The notes: a model not told the origin generated them from the sequence alone. A DNA stretch of 41,037 nucleotides from Geodermatophilus chilensis (GCF_002802985.1 NZ_NVPT01000023.1:1-41037); one strand, 5' to 3'; shown: positions 7,014-15,563, numbered from the stretch's first letter. Translations and numbers: made by a program.

Positions 7014-7829
7014 CTGCTGGTCGTGGGCAGGGACATCCGCGATGTCGACCAGGTCTTCAAGGCCCTGGCCGACGGCACGCGGCGGCTGTTCCTCGACCGG
7101 CTGCGCGAGCAGGACGGGCAGACGCTGGGTGAGCTCTGCGCCCGGCTCGGCATGACCCGCCAGTCGGCCACACAGCACCTCGACGTCCTCGTCCGCGCGG
7201 GCCTGGTCACCGTCGTCCGCCGCGGCCGGGAGCGGCTGCACTTCCTCAACCCCGCGCCCCTGCACGACATCGGGGAGCGCTGGATCTCGTCGTTCGACCG
7301 ACCCCGCCTGGCGGCGCTCTCCGCCATCCGGTCCCGAGCAGAGGAGCTCGCCGTGTCCGAGTCCGTCCCGACGTACGTGTACGTCACCTACATCCGTGCC
7401 AGCGCCGAGCAGGTGTGGCGCACGCTCACCGACGCCGACCTCACCGCCCGCTACTGGGGCCACGCCAACGTCTCGGACTGGCAGCCGGGCTCGCGCTGGG
7501 AGCACCGGCGCGCCGACGGCTCCGGCACCGTCGACGTGGCCGGCCGCGTCATCGAGGCCGACCCGCCACGGCGCCTGGTCATCACCTTCGGCTCCCCCGG
7601 CGGCGAGCAGCCGCCGGACGGCGACTCGGTGGTGACGTTCCGGGTCGAGCCCAACGGCGACATCGTGCGGCTCACCGTCACCCACGAGAACCTGGCCGAC
7701 GAGACCGCGCTCGGGGAGATCTCGCACGGCTGGCCCGCGGTGCTGGCCAACCTCAAGTCGCTGCTGGAGACCGGCGAGGTGCTGCCCGAGGCCCCGTGGG
7801 AGATGGCGCCCGTCGGGCGGTCGTCGTGA
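7011..7829 (+). CDS. ArsR-type HTH regulator fused to an SRPBCC (AHSA1-like) domain
   Basis: A two-domain protein of about 272 residues. An ArsR winged helix comes first (VFKALADGTRRLFLDRL, then LCARLGMTRQSATQHLDVLVRAGLVTVVRRGRERLHFLN). An SRPBCC/AHSA1 ligand-binding domain follows (VYVTYIRASAEQVWRTLTDADLTARYWG to the C-terminus). No metal-binding cysteine pair is evident in the HTH, so the ligand is probably a small hydrophobic molecule sensed by the SRPBCC cavity. The start is uncertain: ATG at 6993 lies inside the operator, ATG at 7011 is used here, and GTG at 7023 would suit a leaderless message. The stop overlaps the next gene by four bases, so the TIGR03086 protein is its functional partner. 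Confidence 0.85.
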   Translation: MLLVVGRDIRDVDQVFKALADGTRRLFLDRLREQDGQTLGELCARLGMTRQSATQHLDVLVRAGLVTVVRRGRERLHFLNPAPLHDIGERWISSFDRPRLAALSAIRSRAEELAVSESVPTYVYVTYIRASAEQVWRTLTDADLTARYWGHANVSDWQPGSRWEHRRADGSGTVDVAGRVIEADPPRRLVITFGSPGGEQPPDGDSVVTFRVEPNGDIVRLTVTHENLADETALGEISHGWPAVLANLKSLLETGEVLPEAPWEMAPVGRSS

Positions 7830-8428
7830 CGGGCACGGTCTCCCCCGAGCTCCCCGCGCAGGTCGCTCTCTTCGCGCGCGCCGCCGGCTACGCGCTGGAG
7901 AGCCTGGCGGAGGTCACCGACGCCGACCTCGACCGGCCGACCCCGTGCGCCGACTGGCCCGTGCGGACCCTGCTGCTGCACCTGGCCGACGCGGCCGACG
8001 GCCTCTCCGGCCTGGCCCGCACCGGCGAGCTCGCCCTGCCGTCCCCACCGCGCACGGGGGACGCCGACCCCGCCGCCGTCGCCCGGGACCGCCTGCTGCG
8101 CCTGCTCGACGTCCTGACGTCGGCCGCCGCGGACGACGGACGGGGCACCACGGACCACGCCGCGCTCGCCCAGGCGGCCGCCCGCGGCGGCGCGATCGAA
8201 CTCGCCGTCCACGGCTGGGACGTCGCCACGGCCTGCGGCTCGGGACACGTCATGGCACCCCGGCTCGCCACCGCGCTGCTGCAGGCGGCGACGTCGCTGG
8301 TCGAGGACGGCGCCCGGCCGGGGCTGTTCGCCGCGCCCGTGGCCCCGCCGCCGGACGCGGGCCCGGAGGACCGCCTGGTCGCCTTCCTCGGCCGTCGCCC
8401 CGCGGCGGGTCCCCACCGCGGGAGCTGA
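7826..8428 (+). CDS. TIGR03086-family metal-binding protein (DinB / mycothiol-dependent isomerase-like)
   Basis: A 200-residue member of the actinobacterial DinB/maleylpyruvate isomerase N-terminal superfamily (TIGR03086 type). These four-helix-bundle proteins bind a divalent metal through histidines, and some act with mycothiol. The hallmark PTPCADWPVRTLLLHL near residue 35 and the HGWDVATA motif near 130 are both present. The GTG at 7826 overlaps the ArsR-SRPBCC stop, so the two are co-translated. ArsR-SRPBCC plus TIGR03086 is a recurring actinobacterial pair of unknown physiological role. Confidence 0.8.
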   Translation: MTGTVSPELPAQVALFARAAGYALESLAEVTDADLDRPTPCADWPVRTLLLHLADAADGLSGLARTGELALPSPPRTGDADPAAVARDRLLRLLDVLTSAAADDGRGTTDHAALAQAAARGGAIELAVHGWDVATACGSGHVMAPRLATALLQAATSLVEDGARPGLFAAPVAPPPDAGPEDRLVAFLGRRPAAGPHRGS

Positions 8429-8492
8429 TGCCTGCGCCGATGAGTCCGCGTGCCCGCGCCGGTCTGCACCCCGAGACCCGAGGAGGCCACCC

Positions 8493-9133
8493 GTGCCGAA
8501 GCTGCGCGTACACGCGATGTCCGTGTCCCTCGACGGCTGTGCCGCCGGCCCGGACCAGGGCCCCGACCACCCGCTGGGGGTCGGCGGCGAGGCACTGCAC
8601 ACCTGGGCGTTCGCCACGGCGACGTTCCACCGGATGCTGGGCCGGGCCGGTGGCACCACGGGCGTGGACGACGAGATGCTGCGCCGCGGCGAGGAGGGCA
8701 TCGGCGCGACGATCATGGGCCGCAACATGTTCGGCCCGGTCCGCGGCCCGTGGGACGGCGACGACTGGACCGGCTGGTGGGGCCCGGAGCCGCCCTACCA
8801 CCACCCCGTCTTCGTCCTGACCCACCACGCGCGCGACCCGGTGGAGATGGCCGGCGGGACGACGTTCACTTCGTCACCGACGGCATCGAGTCCGCGCTGG
8901 AGCAGGCGTTCGCTGCGGCCGGTGGCCTGGACGTCCGGTTGGGCGGCGGACCGGCCACCGTGCAGCAGTACCTGCGCGCGGGCCTGGTCGACGAGCTGCA
9001 CGTCGCCGTCGTGCCGGTGCTGCTCGGCGGGGGCGAGCGGCTCCTCGACGACCTGCAGGGAGCACCGCCGCTGGAGTGCGCCGAGGTCGTCGCGTCGCCG
9101 GCCGTGGCGCACATCCGCCTGGTGCGCCGCTAG
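8493..9133 (+). pseudogene. Dihydrofolate reductase-like (RibD C-terminal) protein with a -1 frameshift
   Basis: DHFR/RibD-C superfamily oxidoreductase. The first part, from GTG 8493 (AGGAGG 7-12 bases upstream), reads LRVHAMSVSLDGCAAGPDQG and includes ATIMGRNMFGPVRGPW. Homology then moves to another frame, continuing HFVTDGIESALEQAF, LDVRLGGGPATVQQYL and the end VAHIRLVRR, stop at 9133. The switch falls at 8865-8869, where TTC-ACT replaces the expected TTC-CAC; one missing C restores a 213-residue protein. Both halves look well conserved, so this is more likely a sequencing indel than decay. The TAG stop shares the CTAG at 9130-9133 with the stop of the opposing ABC permease. Confidence 0.82.
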
Positions 9134-9942
9134 CTGGTGACGTCCTTGGTGGTGAAGTTGGCCCAGGCCGCCGCCAGCAGCACGCCGACGTAGACGCCCT
9201 GCAGCGCCAGCCCGCGGACGACGTCCCGCCACAGGATCGGGTCGCGGAACAGGTCGACGAACGCCAGCCAGTACCGCGTCGGCAGGTAGGGCGCGATCGG
9301 CGAGGCGGCGTCCAGGGTGAACAGCAGCGAGGAGGTCACCAGCACGGCCAGCGCGCCGAGCGCGGCGGCCAGCGGTGAGTCGGTGAGCGTGGAGAAGAAC
9401 AGCCCGAAGGCGGCGACGCCGAGCATGGAGACGGTCACGTAGCCGATGGCCATCAGGCTGCGGCCGGCCAGCTCCTGCTGGCTGAGCGAGGTGCCCGACA
9501 CCGACGTCCCGCCGCCGACGGGCTGGGCGTCGAACAGCGTCGTCCCGACGACGTAGCCCACACCCGCGACCACCAGCACGGTGACCAGCACGAACGCGAT
9601 GACGGCGACCAGCTTGGCCACCAGCAGCCGGGTGCGCCCGGCCGGGCGGGCCAGCAGGTAGCGCAGCGTGCCGGCCTGGGCCTCCCCGGCGACGGCGTCC
9701 CCGGCGACGACGGCGACCGCGATCGGCAGGAACAGCGGCAGCACGATCGCCAGCGCCGCCAGCGGGAACAGCGCGCCGTTGGTGAGGACGGCGGACAGGA
9801 ACGGCGGGCCCTCCCCCGGCCGCGGCGCCAGGTCGGTCAGCTGCAGCAGGACGGCGACCAGCACCGGCAGCGCGTTGAGGACGGCGATCGTCACCCAGGT
9901 CCGCGGGCGGCCGAACAGCTTGCGCAGTTCGACGCCGATCAC
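9130..9942 (-). CDS. ABC-2 type transporter permease
   Basis: A 270-residue integral membrane permease with six predicted helices, of the ABC-2 export type. It starts IGVELRKLFGRPRTWVTIAVLNALPV, typical of these proteins, and includes AGEAQAGTLRYLLARPAGRTRLLVAKL, the cytosolic coupling-helix region. The GTG at 9942 overlaps the stop of the ATPase gene by four bases. Together they form a complete exporter (one ATPase, one permease, each presumably dimeric). The substrate is unknown; the adjoining LolA/RseB-like gene suggests an envelope or lipoprotein-related function. Confidence 0.85.
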   Translation of the reverse strand: MIGVELRKLFGRPRTWVTIAVLNALPVLVAVLLQLTDLAPRPGEGPPFLSAVLTNGALFPLAALAIVLPLFLPIAVAVVAGDAVAGEAQAGTLRYLLARPAGRTRLLVAKLVAVIAFVLVTVLVVAGVGYVVGTTLFDAQPVGGGTSVSGTSLSQQELAGRSLMAIGYVTVSMLGVAAFGLFFSTLTDSPLAAALGALAVLVTSSLLFTLDAASPIAPYLPTRYWLAFVDLFRDPILWRDVVRGLALQGVYVGVLLAAAWANFTTKDVTS

Positions 9943-10859
9943 CGGGCCACCTCCACCCGGTCGGCGCTGGTGCCGGCCGCGGCGAGCACGACCTCCTCGA
10001 GGGTGGGCCGCTGCAGCGCCAGCCCCGTCACCGGCACACCCGCGCCCACGAGCAGTGCGTTGACCTCGGCCGGGTCGTCGCCGCGCACCACCACCCGCCT
10101 GCCCTCGGCGGCCAGCACCCGGCCGTCGAGCACGGCCCGCACCCGGTCGGCGGCGGGGGTGTCGACCACGGTCGCGCCGGTGGGCGCGGTCAGCCGGGCC
10201 AGCTCGTCCTGCAGCACCAGGCGGCCCCGGTCCAGCACGCCGACGCGGGTGCACAGCTGCTCGACCTCGGCCAGCAGGTGGCTGGAGAGGAACACCGTCG
10301 TCCCGCCGCGGTTGAGCTCGAGCAGCAGCTCCCGGATCTCGGTGATGCCCTGCGGGTCCAGCCCGTTGGTCGGCTCGTCGAGCACCAGCAGCTCGGGACG
10401 GCGCAGCAGCGCGGCGGCCAGCCCGAGCCGCTGCCGCATGCCGAGGGAGTAGGCGCGCACCGGCCGGCGGTCGATGCCGCCGAGGCCCACCTGCTCGAGC
10501 ACCTCCTCGATGCGGGCACGGCGGCTGCGTCGGGCGCCGCCCGGCCCGGCCGCGTCGATCAGCGACAGGTTGGCTCGGCCGGACAGGTGCCCGTGGTGCG
10601 CCGGGCCCTCGACCAGCGCGCCGACCCGGGGCAGCACCCGGCGGCCGGCGCGGGGCATCCGCTCGCCCAGCAGCTCGACCTCGCCGGCGGTGGGCAGCAC
10701 CAGGCCCAGCAGCATCCGCACCGTGGTCGTCTTGCCCGAGCCGTTGGCGCCGAGGAAGCCGTAGACGTCGCCGGCGCGGACGTCGAGGTCGATGCCGTCG
10801 ACCGCGCGCAGCCGGCCGTAGCGCTTGACCAGCCCCCGGGTACGGATGACCGCGTTCAC
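9939..10859 (-). CDS. ABC transporter ATP-binding protein
   Basis: A 306-residue DrrA/CcmA-type ATPase. Walker A GANGSGKT is at residues 37-44, the signature is SLGMRQRLGL near 137, Walker B is LLVLDEPTNGLD near 160 (catalytic Glu present) and the switch His lies in SSHLLAEVEQL. The extra roughly 90 C-terminal residues are the usual regulatory tail of ABC-2 exporters. The GTG at 10859 overlaps the stop of the LolA-like gene, and its own stop overlaps the permease start, so the three genes form one tightly coupled operon transcribed leftward. Confidence 0.9.
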   Translation of the reverse strand: MNAVIRTRGLVKRYGRLRAVDGIDLDVRAGDVYGFLGANGSGKTTTVRMLLGLVLPTAGEVELLGERMPRAGRRVLPRVGALVEGPAHHGHLSGRANLSLIDAAGPGGARRSRRARIEEVLEQVGLGGIDRRPVRAYSLGMRQRLGLAAALLRRPELLVLDEPTNGLDPQGITEIRELLLELNRGGTTVFLSSHLLAEVEQLCTRVGVLDRGRLVLQDELARLTAPTGATVVDTPAADRVRAVLDGRVLAAEGRRVVVRGDDPAEVNALLVGAGVPVTGLALQRPTLEEVVLAAAGTSADRVEVAR

Positions 10860-11962
10860 GAGACGGCTCCGGGCAGCCGGCGGGCCGCGTCGGCGAGCGC
10901 GTCGAGGGTGACGGTGCCGGTGAGCACGTAAGCCGGGCCGTCGGGCGGGGTCACCAGCATCAGCCCGAGCGGGCCCGCCGCGACCCGGGTGCCCAGCTCG
11001 TCGGTCACCGCGTCCGGGCTGGCGGTCAGCGCCTCACGCAGTCCCCCGGCCAGCCGGCCCGGCACCGGCGCGGCCGCCAACAGGGTGACGCCGCGGCCGT
11101 ACATGCCGACCGCGTCGGGCACCCCCTCGAAGGTCCGCCGCGGCAGGCCGGCCAGCTCCCCGGGCAGCCGCACGTCCGGCGCCCGCTCCTCGGCCTGCGC
11201 GATCAGCTCCTCGGTGTCGGGGGCGGGGAGCACGGTGGCGTCCGGCGGCGGGGTGAACGCGACGACGTCGGCCGGGGGGACGGCGAGGTCCAGGTCGAGG
11301 AACCGGGTGTCCAGCGCCGGGCGGTCGGCGGCCTCGGCGAAGACCTCGACCTGCAGCGGCAGCCCGCTGGCGGGGTCGACCCAGACGTCGACCCGGCCGA
11401 CGGACGAGGCGGCGTCCGCCGGCGTGAGCCGCAGTCCGAGCGCATCCCGGCCGGCGACCCGGCGGGCGCCGGCGCGGGCGAGCTCGTCGTCGGTGGCCTC
11501 GGACAGCAGCCGCCGGCCGAGCGCGGCGGGCAGCAGGTCCGGCGGGGTGGGCAGCGCGAGGGCCGCCGGAGCGCCGCGGGTGGCGGTGGCGGCCTCGAAG
11601 TCCCAGGTCCAGGTGCCGCCGGGGTCGCGGTGCACGCCGGTCTCCCCCGCCGCGGTCACCACGTCGACCCGGGAGTCCTCCGGTCCACGCCACCACACCC
11701 GCATCAGGGTCCGGTCGCTGAACAGGTCGGCGACGTCGGTGAGCCGGTCGGACACCGGCAGCGCCAGCCCGCCGGCAGAGACCGCGTAGCCGGAGAAGCC
11801 GACGTCCGCACTGGCCAGCACCGCGTCCCGGAGCCCGGCCGCGGGCACGTCCGCGTCGTCCGCGGGCAGGGCGGCCACCACCGAGGGCAGCGCCACCAGC
11901 GCCGCGACGAGCAGGCCGACCGCCGCCCACCGGGCCAGCGCGCCCCGCCCCCGTGCCGCCAT
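10856..11962 (-). CDS. LolA/RseB-like periplasm-facing lipoprotein-binding protein
   Basis: A 368-residue protein with an N-terminal hydrophobic signal or anchor (about 8-32) and an extracytoplasmic beta-rich domain of the LolA/LppX/RseB type. Visible segments include ADVGFSGYAVSAGG, TLMRVWWRGPEDSRVDVV, GTWTWDFEA and VWVDPASGLPLQVEVF, which follow the curved-sheet core of such lipid-binding proteins. It is first gene of the operon with the ABC ATPase and permease, so it may hand a lipid or lipoprotein to or from the exporter. ATG 11962 is used; a slightly upstream GTG is possible. Confidence 0.72.
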   Translation of the reverse strand: MAARGRGALARWAAVGLLVAALVALPSVVAALPADDADVPAAGLRDAVLASADVGFSGYAVSAGGLALPVSDRLTDVADLFSDRTLMRVWWRGPEDSRVDVVTAAGETGVHRDPGGTWTWDFEAATATRGAPAALALPTPPDLLPAALGRRLLSEATDDELARAGARRVAGRDALGLRLTPADAASSVGRVDVWVDPASGLPLQVEVFAEAADRPALDTRFLDLDLAVPPADVVAFTPPPDATVLPAPDTEELIAQAEERAPDVRLPGELAGLPRRTFEGVPDAVGMYGRGVTLLAAAPVPGRLAGGLREALTASPDAVTDELGTRVAAGPLGLMLVTPPDGPAYVLTGTVTLDALADAARRLPGAVS

Positions 11963-12000
11963 GCGCCCCACGGTACGAGCGGAGGGCGAACCGCCGGGCC

Positions 12001-12942
12001 TCAGTGGGACGCGGAGGCCTTGCGCCGGTGCACCGTGAGGTTCATGACGAGCACGATCAGCGCCCCGACGACGAGCCCGACCAGCGCGCTGGCCAGGGTG
12101 TTGACGAGCCACCTCACGACCCCGCCGAGGGCCCCGGTGGCCTCGTGCGCCGCCTCCTCCAGCTGGTGCACGGCGCCGTACACGACGTGCAGGCCCAGCT
12201 CGTCGGAGCCCACCAGCAGGATGTGCCCACCGACCCAGAGCATCGCGGCGGTCCCGATCACGGTGATGATCGCGAGCAGCCGCGGCATCGCCTTCACCAT
12301 CCCGTGGCCGAGCCGGGCCACGACCTTCCCGGGCCGCTCGGACAGGCGGAGTCCGACGTCGTCCATCTTCACGATGAGGCCGACGACGCCGTAGACGAGG
12401 ATCGTGATGCCGACCGCGACGACGGCGAGGATCACCGCCCGGGACCAGAAGCCCTCGTCGACCACCTCGTTCAGCGAGATCACCATGATCTCGGCGGACA
12501 GGATGAAGTCGGTGCGCACGGCCCCGGACACGATGGTGTCCTCGTCCGGCAGCGTCTCCTCGCCCGCGGCGTGGTCGTCGTGGCCGCCGCGGAGCTTGTG
12601 CCACACCTTCTCGGCGCCCTCGTAGCAGAGGTAGGCACCGCCGATCATGAGGATCGGGGTGAGCAGCCACGGCAGGAACTGGCTGAGCAGCAGCACCGCG
12701 GGCAGCAGGATGAGCAGCTTGTTGCGCAGCGAGCCCTTGGCGATGCGCTTGATGATCGGAATCTCGCGCTCGGCGGCCAGGCCGTGCACGTACTGCGGCG
12801 TGACGGCGGTGTCGTCGACGACGACGCCGGCGGCCTTCGCGCTGGCCCGTCCAGCAGCGAGCCCGATGTCGTCGACGGACGCGGCGGCGGCGCGCGCCAG
12901 CGTCGCCACGTCGTCGAGCAGGGCTACGAGTCCACCGGCCAC
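12001..12942 (-). CDS. DUF808 family membrane protein
   Basis: A 313-residue inner-membrane protein of the DUF808 family, conserved in many bacteria and without a known role. It opens GGLVALLDDVATLARAAAASVDD, the family hallmark, and has at least five hydrophobic stretches (about 75-100, 165-195, 215-240, 285-305). A His/Asp-rich cytosolic loop (GGHDDHAAGEETLPDED) precedes the conserved VRTDFILSAEIMVISL. The GTG at 12942 has GGGAGG about 6-11 bases upstream. It diverges from the coiled-coil gene at 13154. Confidence 0.85.
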   Translation of the reverse strand: MAGGLVALLDDVATLARAAAASVDDIGLAAGRASAKAAGVVVDDTAVTPQYVHGLAAEREIPIIKRIAKGSLRNKLLILLPAVLLLSQFLPWLLTPILMIGGAYLCYEGAEKVWHKLRGGHDDHAAGEETLPDEDTIVSGAVRTDFILSAEIMVISLNEVVDEGFWSRAVILAVVAVGITILVYGVVGLIVKMDDVGLRLSERPGKVVARLGHGMVKAMPRLLAIITVIGTAAMLWVGGHILLVGSDELGLHVVYGAVHQLEEAAHEATGALGGVVRWLVNTLASALVGLVVGALIVLVMNLTVHRRKASASH

Positions 12943-13059
12943 GTGACGTCCTCCCAGTTGGTCAGCACTCGTGTGCAGTCTCGGTGATCGTGGTCCGTCC
13001 GGCCGCACCGGGCGACTCCCGTTCGGCATTCCGGGCAGGACTACCCGGCCGGGGACACG

Positions 13060-13076
13060 CCGAACGCACCGTTCGG
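13060..13076. promoter_or_regulatory. Inverted repeat in a divergent upstream region
   Basis: CCGAAC, five bases, then GTTCGG form a short perfect dyad, and another GTTCGG half-site lies at 13021-13026. It sits between the divergent DUF808 gene and the gene at 13154, where an operator would be expected. No regulator is assigned, and in such GC-rich DNA six-base arms may arise by chance. Confidence 0.3.
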
Positions 13077-13153
13077 AGGGGACGTCCTCCGGTGGCCGCG
13101 ACCGGCACCCTGGGGCGACGGCTGCCCACCGGGGGCGGCAGGAGGGCAGGACC

Positions 13154-13894
13154 ATGCGGACGGCGGACGACGAGGGCGCGGCGCTGTGGCCCGGCCGGTA
13201 CCTGACCGAGGGCCGGCTGGTCGTCGTCCGGTCGCCGCGGCCCGGGCCCGTGTCGCGGTGGGCGCGGCTGCGCGCGGCCGCCGTCCGGCTGGACCGGGCC
13301 GCCCGCGCCCGACTGGGACTGCCGTCTCCCCCTCCGGAGGCGCCGCCGCCTTCCCCGGACGCGTCCTTCGCGGCCTGGGACACCACCGAGGCACGGGTCG
13401 CCGCGGCAGCCGGACGGGCGTGGGCGGAGACGGTGCGCGAGCCGTCCTGGTCCTCACCGCTGCTGGCGGCCAGCCGCTTCGACGGCCGGGCCGAGGTCGA
13501 CCGCATCGTCGACCTCGCACTGCGCATCCGCTCCGCCCGCGTCTCCCTCGGCGTGCGCCCGGTCGGGACGGCGGCGGAGTACTGGGACCGCCAGTCCGCC
13601 GCGCTGGAGGCCGCCGCGCTGCGGCTCGGGCACCGCGCCGACGCGCTGATCCGCTACCGCGACCAGGCCGCGCTGCTCTCGGCCGAGCTGCGCCAGCTGG
13701 CCGACCTCGAGCGGCTCGAGCGCAGCGCCGCGGAGGTCGACGGGATCACCGCCGCGACGTCGGCGCTGCCCGGCCGTGGGGACGGCGACCTGCGCGCGGT
13801 GGCCGACGAGATCGCCGCCGTGCGCAGCGCGGTGAGCGAGCTGGTCGAGCTCATGACCCGCACCCGCGCGCCGCTGGCCGTGCCGCCGGACTGA
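13154..13894 (+). CDS. Hypothetical protein with C-terminal coiled coil
   Basis: A 246-residue soluble protein that I do not recognise. It has an Arg-rich N-terminal third, a proline-rich linker (about residues 56-70), a conserved-looking block WSSPLLAASRFDGRAEVDRIVDLALRI, and a long helical region (about 140-230) rich in Ala, Glu, Leu and Arg with heptad-like spacing, so a coiled coil is likely. ATG 13154 has GGAGGG 8-13 bases upstream. Its neighbours are unrelated, so context does not suggest a role. Confidence 0.65.
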   Translation: MRTADDEGAALWPGRYLTEGRLVVVRSPRPGPVSRWARLRAAAVRLDRAARARLGLPSPPPEAPPPSPDASFAAWDTTEARVAAAAGRAWAETVREPSWSSPLLAASRFDGRAEVDRIVDLALRIRSARVSLGVRPVGTAAEYWDRQSAALEAAALRLGHRADALIRYRDQAALLSAELRQLADLERLERSAAEVDGITAATSALPGRGDGDLRAVADEIAAVRSAVSELVELMTRTRAPLAVPPD

Positions 13895-13967
13895 GAGCGC
13901 TGTACCCCAGGGATCCACTCCGCCGCACGAAACGGGCCGTACGGGTACGACGGTCCTCGACAGCCGA

Positions 13968-13983
13968 CGTTCCCGCGGGAACG
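13968..13983. promoter_or_regulatory. Perfect 16-bp palindrome upstream of the nuclease-like gene
   Basis: CGTTCCCGCGGGAACG is a perfect palindrome 32 bases before the ATG at 14016 and lies in the only upstream region of that gene. It could be an operator or a short hairpin. No matching regulator is encoded nearby. Confidence 0.4.
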
Positions 13984-14015
13984 CCCATCGACTCTCCTGC
14001 GTCACAAGTACGGCG

Positions 14016-14876
14016 ATGGCACTGGAGAAGTCCCTTCAGACGCTCATCGAGCACAACATGGAGACGCTCTTCGGTGTCCGCTTCGTCGCCAGCGAGTACT
14101 CCACCGGCACCAGGCACGGCGGCCGGATGGACTCGCTCGGCATCGACGAGAACGGCAACCCCGTCATCTTCGAGCACAAGCGCGCGGTCAACGAGAACGT
14201 GATCACGCAGGGTTTGTTCTACCTGGACTGGCTCATGGACCACCGCGGCGACTTCAAGTTGCTCGTGCAAGAGCGACTCGGGGCGAACGTGGTCGTCGAC
14301 TGGTCCAACCCGCGCCTGGTCTGCGTGGCCGGCGACTTCACGAGATACGACCAGTACGCCGTGGCCCAGATGAACCGCAGCATCGAGCTGGTCCGGTACC
14401 GCTACTACGGCGGACAGCTCCTCGCTCTCGAACTCGTCGCGTCGACGACTGCGAATGCGACGGCGGCCGGCCAGCCGAGCGGCGCGGCCTCTGGGAACGG
14501 CACCTCCGGTGGCGGAACGTCGAAGACGGTGACCCAGTACTACGACGACGCGGACCAGCAAGTGAAGGACCTGTACGACGCCCTCGAGCAGTACCTCGTC
14601 AGCCTCGGTGACGACGTCACGAAGATCGTCAACCGAAACTACATTGCTTTCCGGCGGCTGAAGAACTTCGCCTGCGTGGAGGTCCATCCCCGGACGAAGA
14701 AGCTGCTGGTCTACGTCAAGGTGAACCCGGATGAGGTCTCCCTGGACGACGACTTCACCCGTGACGTGCGAAAGCTGGGGCATTTCGGGACCGGCGACCT
14801 GGAGATCACCATCGGCAGCCTGGAGGCACTTTCCAGGGCCCAGTCGTTGATCGATCTGAGCTACGAGGCCAGCTGA
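14016..14876 (+). CDS. DUF5655 protein with N-terminal PD-(D/E)xK nuclease-like domain
   Basis: A 286-residue two-domain protein. The N-terminal domain has the layout of a restriction-like nuclease: Asp39 in RMDSLGID, then IFEHK with Glu53 and Lys55, and a following Gln in the helix after. It resembles the NucS/DUF91 nuclease core. A Gly/Ser/Thr-rich linker (about 147-172) leads to a DUF5655 domain (about 175-285: VKDLYDALEQYLVSLGDDV, then FACVEVHPRTKKLLVYVKV). Lines through it run near 60 percent GC against about 80 in neighbours, with AT-ending codons, which suggests recent acquisition. There is no clear ribosome site before the ATG. DNA damage repair or defence are the plausible roles. Confidence 0.75.
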   Translation: MALEKSLQTLIEHNMETLFGVRFVASEYSTGTRHGGRMDSLGIDENGNPVIFEHKRAVNENVITQGLFYLDWLMDHRGDFKLLVQERLGANVVVDWSNPRLVCVAGDFTRYDQYAVAQMNRSIELVRYRYYGGQLLALELVASTTANATAAGQPSGAASGNGTSGGGTSKTVTQYYDDADQQVKDLYDALEQYLVSLGDDVTKIVNRNYIAFRRLKNFACVEVHPRTKKLLVYVKVNPDEVSLDDDFTRDVRKLGHFGTGDLEITIGSLEALSRAQSLIDLSYEAS

Positions 14877-14901
14877 AGCACCGGCGCCGGTCGAACGGTC
14901 G

Positions 14902-15306
14902 TCACCCGGCGGGTGGCAAGGCCGGCGTCACGTCCGTGTGGCCGAAGTCGTCACCCTTGAACAGCAGTGGCTCCCCACTCTCGGCGGCCAAGGCATAGGC
15001 GAAGCAGTCTCCGAAGTTCAGCCGAGCCGGATGGCCACTCCCTTTCCCGAAGTCCCGGTAGGCCGCACGCGCGGCCAGGGCATGCGACGCGGTCACCGGC
15101 ACGATGGACAGTCCGCTCTCGGTCACGAACTGGTCGAATCGCCGTGTCGCGACCGGGTCACGGGCGCTCTCGACCACGATCGCCGCTTCGACGTAGTTCA
15201 CCGCCGAGATCTTCGGCCGCTCGGTGCCGGCGATCGCGTCGTTGTACCGGCCGGCGTCGGGCTCCAGTCGGAGGATCGCGACGAGTGCCGATGAATCGAC
15301 GATCAC
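14902..15306 (-). CDS. vapC: VapC-type PIN-domain toxin
   Basis: A 134-residue PIN-domain ribonuclease, toxin of a type II toxin-antitoxin pair. The catalytic acidic residues are in place: Asp4 in MIVDSSAL, Glu40 in NYVEAAIV, Asp100 in [11 protein letters not shown] and Asp119/120 in [17 protein letters not shown] is the usual C-terminal motif of this VapC clade. The start overlaps the antitoxin stop by four bases, the standard arrangement. Its RNA target cannot be predicted. The gene lies in the lower-GC islet next to the DUF5655 gene, convergent with it and separated by 25 bases. Confidence 0.93.
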   Translation of the reverse strand: MIVDSSALVAILRLEPDAGRYNDAIAGTERPKISAVNYVEAAIVVESARDPVATRRFDQFVTESGLSIVPVTASHALAARAAYRDFGKGSGHPARLNFGDCFAYALAAESGEPLLFKGDDFGHTDVTPALPPAG

Positions 15307-15563
15307 GCCGGGAGGCCGGCGTCGTCGTACAGCAGGTCCCCGTGGTCCCGAACGGCGAACTCTCCCTTCAGCCTGGGCGCGATGTCCCGAGCCAAGGCCA
15401 TGAGCCGCGCCGCCCGTTCTTCTGGGGCTGGCCGATCGGTTCCGAGCCGGTCGAGTCGCTCCCGCACGGCAACAGTCACCGCTGTCGTGAGGGATTCGCC
15501 GGTCAGTACGGCGAGCTCTCGAGCAAGGCGTTCCGTCTCATCGTTCTTGATGTTCAGACTCAT
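15303..15563 (-). CDS. vapB: VapB-type antitoxin
   Basis: An 86-residue antitoxin of the Rv0623/PSK type. The N-terminus ([29 protein letters not shown], broken here only for description) is a ribbon-helix-helix DNA-binding domain that would autoregulate the pair. The C-terminal [14 protein letters not shown] and [13 protein letters not shown] wrap the toxin active site in related complexes. The ATG at 15563 is the obvious start. The upstream bases 15564-15600 contain GGTGGA/TCCACC half-sites that could be its operator. Confidence 0.9.
   Translation of the reverse strand: MSLNIKNDETERLARELAVLTGESLTTAVTVAVRERLDRLGTDRPAPEERAARLMALARDIAPRLKGEFAVRDHGDLLYDDAGLPA

Noticed and set aside
5403-7727. 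Long minus-strand open frame covering several genes
   Set aside because: Only its last 218 codons (from GTG 6059) are a real protein; the rest is antisense to the hydrolase and the ArsR-SRPBCC gene.
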